From positions 18,358,926-18,422,925 of the forward strand of contig CM034311.1 of assembly GCA_019925795.1 (NCBI GenBank): a stretch of 64,000 nucleotides of DNA, written 5' to 3'. The notes beneath the pieces were generated by a model. That model had not been told where the DNA came from and searched no databases. It saw only the letters and a list, made by a program, of their open reading frames with translations. Below are positions 36,092 to 47,900 of this stretch, in pieces. Source of the stretch: Dendrobium chrysotoxum (lineage: Eukaryota; Streptophyta; Magnoliopsida; Asparagales; Orchidaceae). The first letter of the stretch is position 1, and each line of letters starts with the position of its first letter. A program made the translations under genes and the position numbers.

Positions 36092-36645
36092 ATGTTTAAT
36101 ACAATTATCTGGAATGTGAGGGGGATTGGTTGTTCTTCTTCTCGTATCCGCATTAAGAATTTATGTCGTGTTCACATTATTTCTATTCTTGTGCTTCTGG
36201 AGCCGCTTGTTTCCTCATATAAATTATTATGTACTTCTAGGTTTTTGGGTTTTAAGCATGTTGTTGCTAATGTGGCTAATAAAATTTGGGTTTTTTTGGA
36301 AAGACCCGATTAAAATTGACATTATTGGTGATTTTACCCAAGTTTTACATTGTAATGTTGAGGCTCTAAATTTTCAATGTTGTGCCTCTTTTGTGTATGC
36401 TGACTCTTCTTTATACATTCGAAAAGTGCTGTGGGATCAACTCATTAACTTTCATAACATATCTACTTTACCTTGGCTTGTTGGGGGTGATTTTAATGCT
36501 ATTACTAATCCCTCTGAGAGATGTGGGGGGCCTTGCCGTCTGCCCGGTCTATGGAGGATTTCAACAATATGATTTTGGAATGTCACCTGATTGACATTGG
36601 CTTTGTTGGTAATTAGTTTACTTGGAATAGGGGGCATTTATGGCA
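36092..36645 (+). pseudogene. LINE ORF2, endonuclease part (5' of insertion)
   Basis: Starts IIWNVRGIG, the usual opening of the apurinic endonuclease domain (WNVRGI/G). It continues in shifted frames through ALNFQCCASFVYADS, PWLVGGDFNAI and MILECHLIDIGFVGN, then a TAG and FTWNRGHLW. There are two frameshifts (about 36,300 and about 36,545) and the TAG stop at 36,614. The catalytic Glu motif near LLEP is present, as is the GDFN Asp/Asn pair. The reading resumes at 44,880. Confidence 0.85.
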
Positions 36646-36659
36646 TGTTGACCCCTATA

Positions 36660-37720
36660 ACTATCCAGAAATTATGAGTTTGATAAAGATGATTCAGCTC
36701 AAATATGGATTGCATTGGGTTTCATTCACCCATCTCAAGGAATGACTTACTGAATTATTCAAAGCATCGAGAATACGCTTATTACCCGAATTTGCTCCAC
36801 GCGTGGAGGGGATACCTGAGGGGATTAAAAGTTTTGATACATCTTCGACGCTAAAAGTTTATAGTTATAATTTGACTATGATGCCATGATCTCTAAGTAA
36901 TCTCTATCAGTGGCATTGATAACCTTTCCAACTTGCATTATCTAGAATTGCTCGAGAAATATATTTCATTGGTACGCGGAATTGGGAAGCTGAAGTTTCT
37001 TCAAGAGCTAAATATGTTTGAGCTTAGAAGTGAGATGGGTTATAAAATTAATGAGTTGGAATATTTAAATGAACTTTGCAAATTAGGAAACAATTGTCTT
37101 GAAAATGTGAAGGATGCCGAGGAGGCTTGTAATGCCAAATCATGAGCCGAGAAGTAGAAATTCAATTTCTCCAAGAACGTGCTCGACAACCTCCAGCCAC
37201 TAAAATGTCTAAGTATACCATATATATACATTCTTATATGGGTGGAAGGTCTGCAATATAGACAAATAATGTCAATTTGAGCTTCAATCTAGAGAAAATT
37301 GAATTGACAAGTTGTTTGAAGAGTGAAGACTTTTTTTCATCTCGTGGGCAACTTCCTTTCCTCGAGTCTTAAAATTCGTTTGGATGTTGAAAGTGAAATG
37401 GATCGACAAACGAATTTAGTGGGAATGATAAATACCATGCCTTTCCATTGCTAGAGGAGTTATATATTAGAGGATTAAAAGCATTAAAGGGTTATTTTAA
37501 GACAGAAATAGCTACTGAAGATGGATGTTTGTTCCTCGCTCAATTGAACTAGAGCTATTTAAATTCCTGAAGTGGAAGAGCTACCCTCTTTGCCCTCTAA
37601 GCTTAAGAGATTGAAGATGTATAAAATTGGGAGGACGACCTTGAATTTCTGCAACAATTAAAATTCTCTTCCCTTGAAGCAATCCCAATGCAGCAAGGAT
37701 GCGCGCATCAAAGAGATTAG
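36660..37720 (+). pseudogene. NLR (NB-ARC-LRR) leucine-rich-repeat fragment
   Basis: Broken plus-strand frames give NLR LRR segments. One is LHYLELLEKYISLVRGIGKL, then KFLQELNMFEL and INELEYLNELCKLGNNCLEN, then VKDAEEACNAKS and a stop (36,933-37,145). Later come NFSKNVLDNLQPLKCLSIP, EELYIRGLKAL, EDGCLF, VEELPSLPSKLKRLKMYKIG and EDDLEFLQQL (to about 37,670). The LNELxxxLxIxNLENVxxxEEAxxAK pattern is diagnostic of plant CNL resistance proteins. No NB-ARC region is seen. It is a captured or host-derived fragment with many stops. Confidence 0.75.
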
Positions 37721-37736
37721 CCTCTACGGAGACGGC

Positions 37737-38680
37737 ATGATGTCCGATCTCAAAATGGACTTCACCATCGAGCCTGGAACATTGCTAACCTCTAAAAATT
37801 ATATTTTGTTTATTGAATTTGAAGCATTTGGGTTGGTGACACGAACCCCGAGGCGATTCGATTGCAATAGCACGCATTTTGAGGGAGATTTGCCTCGTCG
37901 TCGCCCAAATGACGTTCGATTGCAGAACGGATTGAGTGGTTGCATCCGGAACGTCGTCAACATGAAAGATCTACATTTTATTTAATTAATTTGGATCAAT
38001 CGGGGTGGCGGCATGCAAATCAAAGCGATCCTAATGCGATAAGATAACATGTATTCCAAGGAAAATTGGCCTCGTCGTCGACCAAACGATCTCCGATCGA
38101 CGAACGGACTTCGCCATCGCGTTCGGAATGCTTTCAACCTTTAAAAACTACATTTTGTTTATCCAATTTGAAGCATTCAGATTGGCGGCACGATCGAGTT
38201 GATTCAAATACGGCAGTGCGCGGTTCAAGAAAAATTAGCCTCGTCGTCGACCTAATGATCTCCGATCGACGAACGGACTTCGCCACTACGTCCGGAACAT
38301 CCCAAATACTTAAGAATGACCTTTAATTTGATTGAATTAAATGACATACAAAAAGGTCGGCATGAATTTCGAGGCAAAATACAAAATCAAACGGTAATCA
38401 TGCGCGTGCTAAGGAGTTTAGCCCTCGGCGTCTACCAAATGACCTCCGATCGACGAACGAACTGCGTCATTGCATCCGGAACACTGTCAATACTCTAAAT
38501 TGACCATCAATTTGTCCAAACTAAAAGTGTGCCGTGACCGACGAGGGTTCTAACATAATAATGCATATTTCGAGGAAATTAACGCTCGGCGTCGACCAAA
38601 TGACGTCCGATTGCGAAACGGATCACGTCGTTTCGACAGGAATATCAGAAATATCCTAAATCGACCATCAGTTTGTCTAA
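37737..38680. repeat. Tandem array, six diverged units of about 165-190 bp
   Basis: A core resembling CTCGTCGTCGACCAAATGAT, then CTCCGATCGACGAACGGACT and a GCATCCGGAAC-type segment, recurs near 37,737 (partial), 37,890, 38,068, 38,238, 38,416 and 38,583. AT-rich linkers mention AAATTGACCATCAATTTG repeatedly. Units 3 and 4 are the most similar. It is non-coding in all frames; ORFs here are accidental products of the repeat. Confidence 0.85.
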
Positions 38681-38859
38681 TTTTGATATTTGGTGAATTT
38701 GACATGCGTTGCGAGGTAAAATATACATGAAATTTGAAATAAAGCACGCAAATCAAAACAGTTTCAATGACCAATGCATCACTGCCATCCTCAATTAATG
38801 CGAATACTAAATATGGCATGCTATTATTAACATTGTAAATCATTTTAACCGAATTAGTA

Positions 38860-40040
38860 AGTCAAACGAGAAGATTTCATATCGCATTAACTCAAACCTC
38901 GTTCTGAAGAAATGTTGTCCAAGCTCCCGGATTTTCTGCCTTAAATCCCGCTGAAAGAAAAGTCCTGATTGAGCGACGACGTCGGAACAGGCTGAGGCTT
39001 ATTTGCCTCGATCTAGTGCAAAGTTCTGTCGTTAAAAGCAAGGTGCCAAGTAAAGAAATTTTTTTTTTATTTCTCTGCAAGCTTCCAAACTCCACACACA
39101 CCTAGTCAAAAGAACTCTCGCAGATCTCCTTCGATCCCACTCAAGCAAACTTCAGGCAAATAGGCTCTGTCCGTTTGTTCTCTACTCGTAAGCTTTCCTC
39201 CAGCCAACTCCAAACAAGGCCGCTTTGTCCGAAGCCCTCTCGTCTCCGCTGCAATCCTTTATTTGTGTCTGCACTCGGCAAAGCAATAGTCACCTCCAAC
39301 AACTCTCCTACCCACGACAGAGCCGTCTTCACCTTACCTGGAGTCTAACGTGAGCCACCTCTGTTCCACGCCTGTAGCCTCAAATTGTAGAAGTTTCGTC
39401 CTCACCTCTCTCTCAGAATCGCAAGCTATCGACGTTGTGGTCTCCATTCCTTTTTTTTTTCTGTATTTAAGGACGATAGCCAGGCTCTTTACATCCTCCA
39501 CACTACTTGCAACCAATAGCAAGAAGACAAAACTTTAGAGTCACGTGAAATCTTCCACTTCAATAGGCTTTAATTCCTACAACATTTATTTAATTCCTTT
39601 TACTTTTCTTCCTCAATGCACTCACATGAATACTTAAAAAAAAAAAAAATCTTATTTGGTCCTTACTCCTGCTAGCTTTTTTTTTAATAAATTAGTGTGG
39701 ATGCCGTTGTATATTAAAATCATTATCGTGTTTTGCATCCGATTATTTACTTACGCTAATTATTATCATCATTTCACTTAATTGGTTAGTATTAAATAAT
39801 GTCATGAGCTATTATCATGTGTGCACATGTATGCATAAAACCGAGAAGAGGCAGGAAAGAGTATAAAAAAAAAGGGGAAAAGGAGCAGAGCAAACCGTGA
39901 GCTCCCATTCTGCATTTTTTTTTTTTTTATTATACTTTATGCATGTAGTATTATTGACTAGAGTATTAGATTTGTTAAATGATTGCTCATATTATATTAT
40001 GTATGTGTCTATGTATATAAATACATATATAAAAAAAGAA
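38860..40040. other. Non-coding interior of the insertion
   Basis: 38,870-39,540 is C-rich on the plus strand (CTCTCC and CCACTC runs), with short ORFs without domains. A TGTATTTAAGG motif at 39,461 (read on the minus strand, a TTAAATACA box) could be a core promoter of an unidentified element. 39,550-40,040 is AT-rich. Confidence 0.3.
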
Positions 40041-40062
40041 AAAAGAGATAAAGTCAAAATTT

Positions 40063-40320
40063 CGTTAACTATTTATGCTATAGTTAATTGAATTATTTTT
40101 ACTAGCTATTAGTATTATTGTTAGTTAAGTTGATTTTATTAACTATTAGTTCTTTAGTTAATTTAATTAATTTTGTTAACTATTCATACTATAGTTAATG
40201 TGATTAATTTTATTAACTATTTATACTGTAGTTAATTAAATTACTTTTACTGACTATTAATATTTTGGTTAGCTAAATTTATTTCTTTAACTATTTACAC
40301 TATAGTTAAAAAAAAAAGTT
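40063..40320. repeat. Array of AT-rich short palindromes
   Basis: TTAACTAT-(6-8 nt)-ATAGTTAA hairpins or close variants occur at about 40,063, 40,136, 40,176, 40,212 and 40,288. The arms are perfect 8-bp inverted repeats in at least two copies, with one-base changes in others. The intervening DNA is a diverged tandem repeat of TTTTACTRRCTATTA type. Confidence 0.8.
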
Positions 40321-40364
40321 ACTTTCACTAACTGTGTAGTTAAGTTACTTTCTCTTACCACCCC

Positions 40365-41740
40365 GTCACCGTCGTCGCCATCGAAGGTATAATCTCTCGA
40401 AACTCAAAACTCCGAGAACTCATTTTCGTCGTTGGTAGCGCACCGGAAAAACACCTATGCACGCGCTTTATTGCGCGTGGTGGGTTGGGACCCAGGTGCG
40501 GCGCTTACGACGAGGTGGGTAATCACCTTAAGCCTCATTTCGTCGTTGGTAGCGGACCGGAAAACCACCTATGCACGCGCTTTATTGCGCGTGGTAGGAT
40601 GGGACCCCGGTGCGGTACCTACAACGAAACGGGGTTATCTATAAGTACCCTCGAGCGAGGGGAAAGCGAACTGTATTTTCAAAGCAGGTACCGTCGAAGA
40701 CCCCATGCACGCGCTTTATTGCGCGTGGTGGGAATGAAGACCACGGCCGAGGTGTCTAAGGACATCTGCCATGCACACGCTTTATTGCGCGTGGTGGGAA
40801 GGCCCAGACTCCCTTTGTTTTTTTCCCCTAAACGGGGGAGACGCCGGGAGGCTGCCGAAATTTCGGGTGAATTTGAGACTGTACTTGGACCCATTCAAAC
40901 TCAAAAAGAAGAAGACCTGGACTAGAACTCGAACTTAAGTGAACTAAATTCAGAACTTGAACTCAAGCTCGGACTTGGACTTGAATGTGACATAGTGCAT
41001 GCGCACTGGACTTGCAAATGAATCAAAATAAACTATATCTTTAATATAAAATCAAACTCAAATCAAACTTAAGACAAAATTTAATTAAATGATGATTGAA
41101 TGGGATCAAAATTTGTACTCAATTTTGGACTTGCACTTGTGGACATTGAACTCGAACTGTATAACATCAAGCAGACAATTGAACTTGCAAGGTTAAAGGG
41201 GACTTGGACTTGTATTTTGAACAACCATAAAGAACTTGAGCAAAAGGCAACAAAGGACTTATGTCAAGATCTCAAATGAACATGATTTGCTTATGAACAA
41301 ATATGACACTTTTGAAGAGTCATTCTACATGCTACAAGCCAAGAATGAAAATAAGGAATGAAAATAGAGAATTTGCAACCATAATTTATCTACAAGCGAG
41401 GGTAAAATTACTAAAGATGTGACTTTGTTACAAGCCTTGATTTGAAACATTTGAACCATGGCATCACAAGACTTGCCTACAAACATGTGTAGGAGACTTG
41501 TGATGAACATATAGTGTAAATGATAGTTCATCTACAACCTGCTAGCAGTCAACGATTTGGAATCTCCAATAGATATTAAAGATCTGCAATACATACAATC
41601 CCCCTACAAATATAGATATACGCACCACATGTCATATGTGGGTAGATACAAAAAGACTTCAGTAAATATAGTATCCTGAAGTCAATTCCAATCTATGAAT
41701 GAAAACATCTACCTGCCTACAAGTAGCAGCAATAGAAAGC
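40365..41740. mobile_element. Hairpin-repeat element family, copy B
   Basis: Homologous in order to copy A (32,465-34,351): the CGTCGTCGCC...GAAGGTATAAT start, an array of GC hairpins (next entry), the GGGGGAGACGCCGGGAGGCTG block, the GAACTTG-type repeats, and a region ending near CTACAAGTAGCAGC. No ORF of recognisable family. It continues into the duplicated tail at 41,742. Confidence 0.65.
40460..40793. repeat. Four GC-rich hairpins, CACGCGC-TTTATT-GCGCGTG
   Basis: Perfect 7-bp inverted arms with a TTTATT loop lie at 40,460-40,479, 40,574-40,593 and 40,708-40,727. A fourth at 40,774-40,793 has one arm mismatch (CACACGC). Each sits in a longer repeat (CCTATGCACGCGC...GCGCGTGGTGGG). Copy A has corresponding units with different arms (CACGCT-CTCGT-AGTGTG). 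Confidence 0.9.
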
Positions 41741-41741
41741 A

Positions 41742-43322
41742 CCCACGCCACCGGATCCACAACATGAAAGCGGACAGAAGGCGTGTACAAATATTCCAAG
41801 AATACCCCCGCACATGTGCACTTTAATTTGTATACACATAGGTACACTAAAAGGGGAAAATATAATCTTACAACCCGCATGGGCCCCGACGAGCGTGTTA
41901 TTGGTACACACGTGACGTCTAGGGATGCTGCGCGGGTCAATAAGTGAATTCCAGTTCAAGCCCGATCCTCCTATACGGGTGGATAGGAGTCGACACGGCT
42001 CGAACCATTAAATAAATATACGGTCACGAGATCGACCGGGATATTTATTTTATAGTTCATTTTAGGCCTTCAAGGCCTATAATCAAGAGAATTCACTAAC
42101 AAAGGTCTAAATCCTACGAAACCCGATCCTCTATCGACCAGTAGATAGAGTCGACAGGGTCTAATCAATAAAATATAAATGACCCCATACACCCCGATGA
42201 TGGCCACGTTGACAGAAGATCTCAACCGGAGGGGTTCACAAACACTTTCAAATGCCTCACAAACTTCCACAAAACTCCAAAACTCCACAAAAAAAATCCA
42301 AAAATCCCAAACTCCGAAAACATTTAAAAATTGAAATCCAACTATCAAAATACTTAAAGCAAAATTCATCCATCCTCCGCAACAGTTTGCCGAGGTGGAA
42401 AAATTGAAAAATACTTCAGCTCACATAGAGCTAGTGCCTAGTCGAAAATATCACTAGGATCCATTCTCAAACAATCTCCTGCCAGCAAGGATGTGGTACG
42501 AGTCCTCTAACCGGCAGTTTCGCCACCAAATGGCAATGCAGGATAAACGGTTATGACTCGGGGCCCTCTGAACCAGGTGGTCGCCGCCAAATGGCACCAT
42601 TATATTATGGTTATGGCCAGAGCCCGTATGCTCCCCAATGGCATCAAATCCTTGAGATATGAATCAATAGGATATGATCGATAGGGCACAAAGCCCTCTG
42701 TTAGCTAAGGTGGATTCAAATTTGTCCCCTTAGACAAATATTCACCCCAGGTCTACAAGGTACCCTTGGACGAAGCAACCCATGGCTGCCGACAAGGATC
42801 CTTCTGTCAGGTTGGGTCGACTACCTCCTCTGACTAAGTAGACCAGGGATCACGATGGCCCGGGACGACGAAACCATGGGATCTTGATCGGGTCTATCAT
42901 CCATTCCCCCACCATCTGCTTTAAGTACAAGATGGTGAAAATTTCTACTTTAAATATTAAATCCCCCAATTTTCAAAACCTTCAACCCATGCTGCTACTA
43001 TATGCCAGGTGTACGTATCTTCTATGTACCTGATTGATGACTAGCCTTAATCGAAAGTTATCTCTCGTTACCGGGAGGGGTAATTAACTATAGGGGCTTG
43101 CGCCTATAGGAAACCAGAACTCAGATCATAAAGTCCTCGCTAAATGAGGGCGAAATCTCTGGGTAGTGTCTTACCTACTATCTCATCTGCCTTCCAAAAT
43201 TTACCTCGGAACTTAAATCGTTAAAACTCCCCCCGAAAAAGAAAGCAAAAAAGCGGGCGGAGGCCGGGGCCGAATTTTCAGAGCCCACATGGCAAAGGCT
43301 GGACCGTGTCCTTTTTAATGAG
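41742..43322. repeat. 1.58-kb tandem duplication, unit 1
   Basis: It starts at CCCACGCCACCGGATCC and ends with the element terminus GAGCCCACA, then TGGCA, then 28 bp of the host LINE up to TAATGAG. It is nearly identical to unit 2: I count three substitutions (for example at 42,627 TATGCT versus TATACT) and one 4-bp indel. Minus-strand ORFs of about 93-115 codons within it have no recognisable domain. Confidence 0.95.
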
Positions 43323-44907
43323 CCCACGCCACCGGATCCACAACTTTCATGAAAGCGGACAGAAGGCGTGTACAAATATTCCAAGAATACCCCCGCACAT
43401 GTGCACTTTAATTTGTATACACATAGGTACACTAAAAGGGGAAAATATAATCTTACAACCCGCATGGGCCCCGACGAGCGTGTTATTGGTACACACGTGA
43501 CGTCTAGGGATGCTGCGCGGGTCAATAAGTGAATTCCAGTTCAAGCCCGATCCTCCTATACGGGTGGATAGGAGTCGACACGGCTCGAACCATTAAATAA
43601 ATATACGGTCACGAGATCGACCGGGATATTTATTTTATAGTTCATTTTAGGCCTTCAAGGCCTATAATCAAGAGAATTCACTAACAAAGGTCTAAATCCT
43701 ACGAAACCCGATCCTCTATCGACCAGTAGATAGAGTCGACAGGGTCTAATCAATAAAATATAAATGACCCCATACACCCCGATGATGGCCACGTTGACAG
43801 AAGATCTCAACCGGAGGGGTTCACAAACACTTTCAAATGCCTCACAAACTTCCACAAAACTCCAAAACTCCACAAAAAAAATCCAAAAATCCCAAACTCC
43901 GAAAACATTTAAAAATTGAAATCCAACTATCAAAATACTTAAAGCAAAATTCATCCATCCTCCGCAACAGTTTGCCGAGGTGGAAAAATTGAAAAATACT
44001 TCAGCTCACATAGAGCTAGTGCCTAGTCGAAAATATCACTAGGATCCATTCTCAAACAATCTCCTGCCAGCAAGGATGTGGTACGAGTCCTCTAACCGGC
44101 AGTTTCGCCACCAAATGGCAATGCAGGATAAACGGTTATGACTCGGGGCCCTCTGAACCAGGTGGTCGCCGCCAAATGGCACCATTATATTATGGTTATG
44201 GCCAGAGCCCGTATACTCCCCAATGGCATCAAATCCTTGAGATATGAATCAATAGGATATGATCGATAGGGCACAAAGCCCTCTGTTAGCTAAGGTGGAT
44301 TCAAATTTGTCCCCTTAGACAAATATTCACCACAGGTCTACAAGGTACCCTTGGACGAAGCAACCCATGGCTGCCGACAAGGATCCTTCTGTCAGGTTGG
44401 GTCGACTACCTCCTCTGACTAAGTAGACCAGGGATCACGATGGCCCGGGACGACGAAACCATGGGATCTTGATCGGGTCTATCATCCATTCCCCCACCAT
44501 CTGCTTTAAGTACAAGATGGTGAAAATTTCTACTTTAAATATTAAATCCCCCAATTTTCAAAACCTTCAACCCATGCTGCTACTATATGCCAGGTGTACG
44601 TATCTTCTATGTACCTGATTGATGACTAGCCTTAATCGAAAGTTATCTCTCGTTACCGGGAGGGGTAATTAACTATAGGGGCTTGCGCCTATAGGAAACC
44701 AGAACTCAGATCATAAAGTCCTCGCTAAATGAGGGCGAAATCTCTGGGTAGTGTCTTACCTACTATCTCATCTGCCTTCCAAAATTTACCTCGGAACTTA
44801 AATCGTTAAAACTCCCCCCGAAAAAGAAAGCAAAAAAGCGAGCGGAGGCCGGGGCCGAATTTTCAGAGCCCACATGGCAAAGGCTGGACCGTGTCCTTTT
44901 TAATGAG
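43323..44907. repeat. 1.58-kb tandem duplication, unit 2
   Basis: A direct copy of unit 1 with a TTTC insertion at about 43,345-43,348. After TAATGAG it continues into the rest of the LINE (GTTTGGATGTCC), so this is the original right junction. Unit 1 therefore arose by a post-insertion duplication. Confidence 0.95.
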
Positions 44908-47900
44908 GTTTGGATGTCCTCTCTCTTAGCCACTAATGTGCAGCATCTTAGTAGAACCCTTTCTGATCATTCCCCTTTACTTATTAGTCTTAAATTAAAA
45001 CATTTTAATGCCTTTTCTCAATTCAGATTTCAAAACATTTGGCTTCTTCATAACAATTTTTTGGATGTTGTTCATAATAATTGGTGTGCTCCTTTACATC
45101 CGGACAATTTTATTTATGGTATGCGTAGACTTTGGTATAAGTTGAAAAGGTTGAAATTTTTTCACTTGGTGGAACAAGCATGAGTTTAAGAATCTTTTTT
45201 CTAATATTTTGCAAGGTGAGCACATTGTTAGTTCTAATGAGCATGTTTGTCAAATGGATCCTTTTGACTCAAATTTTAATCTTCTCAAGAAGTCTAAAGA
45301 GGACCTCTTTCTTCTTCATGCTCAGGAAGAGATCTTTTGGAAGCAAAAAGCTGCTGCTAAGTACCTAATTGAAGGTGACAGCAATACTAGGTATTTTCAT
45401 GCTTTGGTGAAGAGGAAAAGGTCTAAAAACTTCATCTCTAAAATTCAAAGAGACGATGGCTCCTTTACTGATAATTCTGAGGAGATTGCCAATTTAGCGG
45501 TTCATTATTTTCAGAGCAGTTTTAATAAAGGTTTTAATCCTAATATTAATTTAGATCATACTTTTATTCCTAAACTTATATCTCAAGATGACAATGTCTT
45601 TCTTTCTATGCCTCCTTCTTTTGAGGAGGTTAAAGACACTCTGATGCAAATGAATAGTGACTCGGTAGCTGGCCCTGATGGTTTCACCACTATGTTTTTT
45701 CAAAAAACTTGGCACATTGTTAGTGAGTATATTTTTGCGGGTATCTTGGATTTCTTTAATGGGACTCCGATCCCTAAATTCTTCTCTTCTACTTCTATTG
45801 TTTTGATCCCTAAGCAGATTTCGGTTATTACTTGGAATGATTTTAGACCTATTAGTCTCTGCACCTTTTTTAATAAATTGATTTCTAAAGTTCTTATGAA
45901 TCGTCTTACCATTATTTTACCTAAAATTATTTCTCCTAACCAGATGGACTTTGTGAAAGGTAGGGCTATTACTGATAACATTTTGTTAGCTCAAGAGTTT
46001 TGTCAAGATATTAATGCTAAGGTGCGTGGGGGTAACTTGATTTTGAAACTGGATATTGCGAAGGCTTATGATAACACTAATTGGACTTTTATTTATCATA
46101 TTTTGGACTTGTTTGGCTTTAATTCTGTGTTTATTAATCTCATTAAAAATTGTATTGAAAATGTGTATTTCTCTGTTATTGTGAATGGCTCCTCTAATGG
46201 TTTCTTTCGCTCTTCTCAAGGTTTAAGACAAGGTGATCCTATTTCCCCTGCTCTTTTTATTATTGCTGTGGAATTCTTGTCTAGGGGGCTTACTAATCTG
46301 TTTGACAACTACCCGTCTCTTTATTTTAAAACTATGGGGGGTTTCCCCATCTCGTATTTGTGTTTTGCTGATGACTTTATTGTTTTCACGAATGGGGCTA
46401 TTAATTATATTCGTAAACTTATGCAATTCTTTGTCAAATTTGACTTGAGTAGTGGTTTATCCTTTAGTAAGCACAAAAGCTGTTTTGTTACTTCTAAATG
46501 GGTCTCTAATGATTGTATTATTGCCATTAAAGGTCTCACTGGTTTTACGCATGCTCACTTGCCTATTAAATACCTTGGTGTCCCTCTTTTTAATGGTAGG
46601 AGGACTTCCTTTTTATTTGATGATCTTATTTCTTCTGTTCATAATAGGTTTTTATGTTGGGATTCCAATTTCCTTAGCTTTGGGGGTAAACTTGCTCTCA
46701 TTAAAAGTGTCATGTGTTCCTTGCCGGTTTATATTTTTCAAACTATCCTTCCGACCCAAGCTGTCTGTGACATTTTACACAAGCTTTTTAACAAATTTTT
46801 CTGGAGAGGTACCTCCTATTTGTCTAAAATCCATTGGGCTAGTTGGGATAAATGATATGGTGTTATTATTGAGGGTGGTCTTGGTTGCAAGAATTTAAAG
46901 GATTTGGCCAAGGGTTTTTCTTTTAAACTTTGGTTTAACTTTCGCACTAATCTTAATCTGTGGACTAACTTCATGAATGCCAAATATTGTAGTGGGAAGC
47001 TTCCTATTAATTGTGTTCCTAAGCTTGGTGATTCGAGAGTGTGGAAAAGAATTTGCAAGGTCAAGTGGGAAGTGGAACCCTTCATCTCCTAGGGTCTGGG
47101 TGAAGGTCATGTTTTTTTCTGGCAAGATAGGTGGCTTAATCAAGTTTCGATTGACTTTTTGTTGAATACTTCTTCTACTGCTTTGATTAAGGTCAATTAT
47201 TTTTTTAATGATTATGGCTGGGATTATGATAAGCTTTATAATGAGGTTCCTAATTGCATAATTCCCAAAATTTTGAACTTACCTCTTAACACTGCCTCTA
47301 AGGATATGATTTTGTGTGACCTGACTAAGGATGGTGGTTTCAACCTTAAGAAGGTTTGGCATTCGTTTAGAACGAGAGGTAACACTGATAGTATTTATTC
47401 TCAATTGTGGAATAAGACTATCCCCTCTACTGTCTCTGTTTTTATCTGGCATCTTTTACACAATTTTATATCTACAAATGATATGCTTACCAAAAAAGGT
47501 TTTAGTTTAGCTTCTAAATGCCAATGTTGTTGGCATGTGGAGAATATTCATCATGTTTTTATTTCTGGTCCTGTGGCTGTTAAAACTTGGGTTTATTTTG
47601 ATGACTTATTCAATTTAAATTGCTTTAATGTCCATTTTTCCCTTAAAGCTCTGCTTTCGAACTGGCTTATTAGCTCTAAGGGTCATATTCGTAATGTTAT
47701 TCCTTTGCTCATATTATGGTTTCTTTGGTTGGAAAGAAACAATTCTGTTTTCAATAATGTGCGGATGAATCATCTCAATGTGATTCAAAAGGTGAAAGAT
47801 AAGGTCTTATCTCTTGTGACTGTGAAGCTGCTCTCTTATAAGCATTTCAAGAATTATCTTTTTGTTGGAAATGCTCTAGGGATTAATTTTAGTAATGGTT

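Larger units (their letters stand above)
36646..44874. mobile_element. 8.2-kb insertion in the LINE, TG...CA ends
   Basis: The inserted DNA starts TGTTGACCCC and ends GAGCCCACA. It is bounded by exact TGGCA duplications at 36,641-36,645 and 44,875-44,879. Deleting it with one TGGCA restores the LINE frame (GHLW followed by QRLDRVLFNEVW), proving a clean insertion. TG...CA ends plus 5 bp is the LTR-retrotransposon signature, but I find no long terminal repeats and no gag-pol. The contents from left to right are NLR leucine-rich-repeat debris, a six-unit tandem repeat, non-coding DNA, two arrays of small hairpins, and a hairpin-family (copy B) tail whose last 1.58 kb is duplicated. It may be a non-autonomous (LARD-like) element. 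Confidence 0.75.

Noticed and set aside
35190..36119. Long alternative-frame ORFs within LINE ORF1
   Set aside because: They overlap the DUF4283/zinc-knuckle frame and read as Leu/Met-rich nonsense.
40460..40793. Regularly repeated hairpins resembling a CRISPR array
   Set aside because: Spacing is irregular, the 'spacers' are themselves related, the host is a plant nuclear genome, and the repeats occur in a dispersed element family.
41659..43954. Minus-strand ORFs of 80-118 codons in the duplicated units
   Set aside because: No recognisable domain and no conservation in copy C; they recur only because the DNA is duplicated.
36646..44874. Helitron or CACTA identity for the insertion
   Set aside because: It is not in an A|T target, has no CTRR hairpin end and no CACTA termini; the duplication is 5 bp, which fits neither.
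41742..44907. Near-identical direct repeats as a pair of LTRs
   Set aside because: The two units are directly adjacent with nothing between them, and both contain 28 bp of the host LINE past the target site. A tandem duplication explains them; an LTR pair does not.
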